From an uncultured Clostridia bacterium (GTDB lineage: Bacteria > Bacillota > Clostridia > Oscillospirales > Acutalibacteraceae): a stretch of DNA of 13,378 nucleotides. The notes under the pieces were generated by a model. That model was not told where the DNA came from. It worked only from the letters and a program-made list of their open reading frames with translations, and ran no database searches. The first letter of the stretch is position 1. Each line of letters opens with the position of its first letter. Shown here piece by piece: positions 13,297 through 13,378 of the stretch. Location: positions 1 through 13,378 of the forward strand of contig CAMJYS010000008.1 in NCBI GenBank assembly GCA_946410005.1. The letters run 5' to 3'. A program made the translations under genes and the position numbers.

Positions 13297-13333
13297 ATGT
13301 ATATTAAAGAAATCGAATACAAAGACTATAACG
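13297..13333 (+). CDS. tail assembly chaperone, truncated by the adapter
   Basis: Only the first 12 codons, MYIKEIEYKDYN, are present before the adapter begins at about 13334. The strong GGAGG upstream and position directly after the major tail protein are those of the tail assembly chaperone gene, and K-I-x-Y-x-D-Y-N beginnings are common in such chaperones of Clostridia phages. The rest of the gene, including any programmed frameshift, is missing. Confidence 0.5.
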
Positions 13334-13378
13334 AGATCGGAAGAGCGTCGTGTAGGGAAAGAGTGTAGATCTCGGTGG
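13334..13378 (-). other. Illumina TruSeq adapter remnant (right end)
   Basis: Begins AGATCGGAAGAGCGTCGTG and continues through AGATCTCGGTGG, matching the reverse complement of the TruSeq universal adapter for 45 bases. Its first 26 bases are the reverse complement of the left end. The true insert stops at about 13333. Confidence 0.97.

Noticed and set aside
1..13378. 26-base terminal inverted repeat, as in some linear replicons or transposons
   Set aside because: The repeated sequence is the TruSeq adapter.
1..13378. tRNA genes, CRISPR array, insertion sequence, integrase or attachment site
   Set aside because: No cloverleaf, no regularly spaced repeats, no transposase or integrase motif was seen. 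Repeats present are the 12-mer, the leader inverted repeat and the protein tags.

Overview
The window is a fragment of a tailed double-stranded DNA phage (Caudoviricetes, siphovirus-type head and tail genes). It is AT-rich, and every convincing gene lies on the + strand in a tightly packed late operon. Strong AGGAGG-type ribosome binding sites, a GH25 endolysin, a BppU-like fibre N-terminus and the style of the structural proteins suggest a Bacillota (Clostridia-like, probably gut) host; this is inferred from the sequence, not from a search. The insert is not a natural molecule end to end: bases 1-26 and 13334-13378 are Illumina TruSeq adapter in inverted orientation, so phage sequence runs only from about 27 to 13333 and the last gene is cut by the adapter.

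Layout. 27-232: leader without a gene, holding a terminator-like hairpin (31-56) and a long 28-nt-arm inverted repeat (99-208) whose loop carries two CU-rich copies resembling the 16S anti-Shine-Dalgarno. 233-2984: tail fibre or receptor-binding protein, a small fibre-linked protein, a DUF4406/nucleoside-deoxyribosyltransferase-like protein and a GH25 endolysin. 2997-6402: two proteins carrying the tag HHGVKGQ(K/R)W..RRYQ (three copies) and sharing a paralogous domain; between them lie a terminase-small-subunit-like gene, an HNH endonuclease and a head-tail connector. 6405-8147: large terminase. 8148-8599: a probable micro-protein with an ATT start and a small ferritin-like protein with an E..H motif. 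8600-11627: portal, then one fused gene for prohead protease plus HK97-fold major capsid protein, with an internal ribosome binding site that should also give free capsid protein. 11646-13262: decoration-like protein, head-closure protein, tail terminator, major tail protein. 13297-13333: first codons of a probable tail assembly chaperone.

How it works together. HNH and the two terminase proteins package DNA through the portal into a capsid matured by the fused S78-type protease; connector, closure and terminator proteins join it to a non-contractile tail built on the major tail protein; the fibre recognises the host and the endolysin opens it. The less familiar content is the tagged protein pair, the ferritin-like protein beside the portal, the structured leader RNA, and a 12-base element (AAATCAAAATGG) that recurs six times and sits directly before four gene starts.
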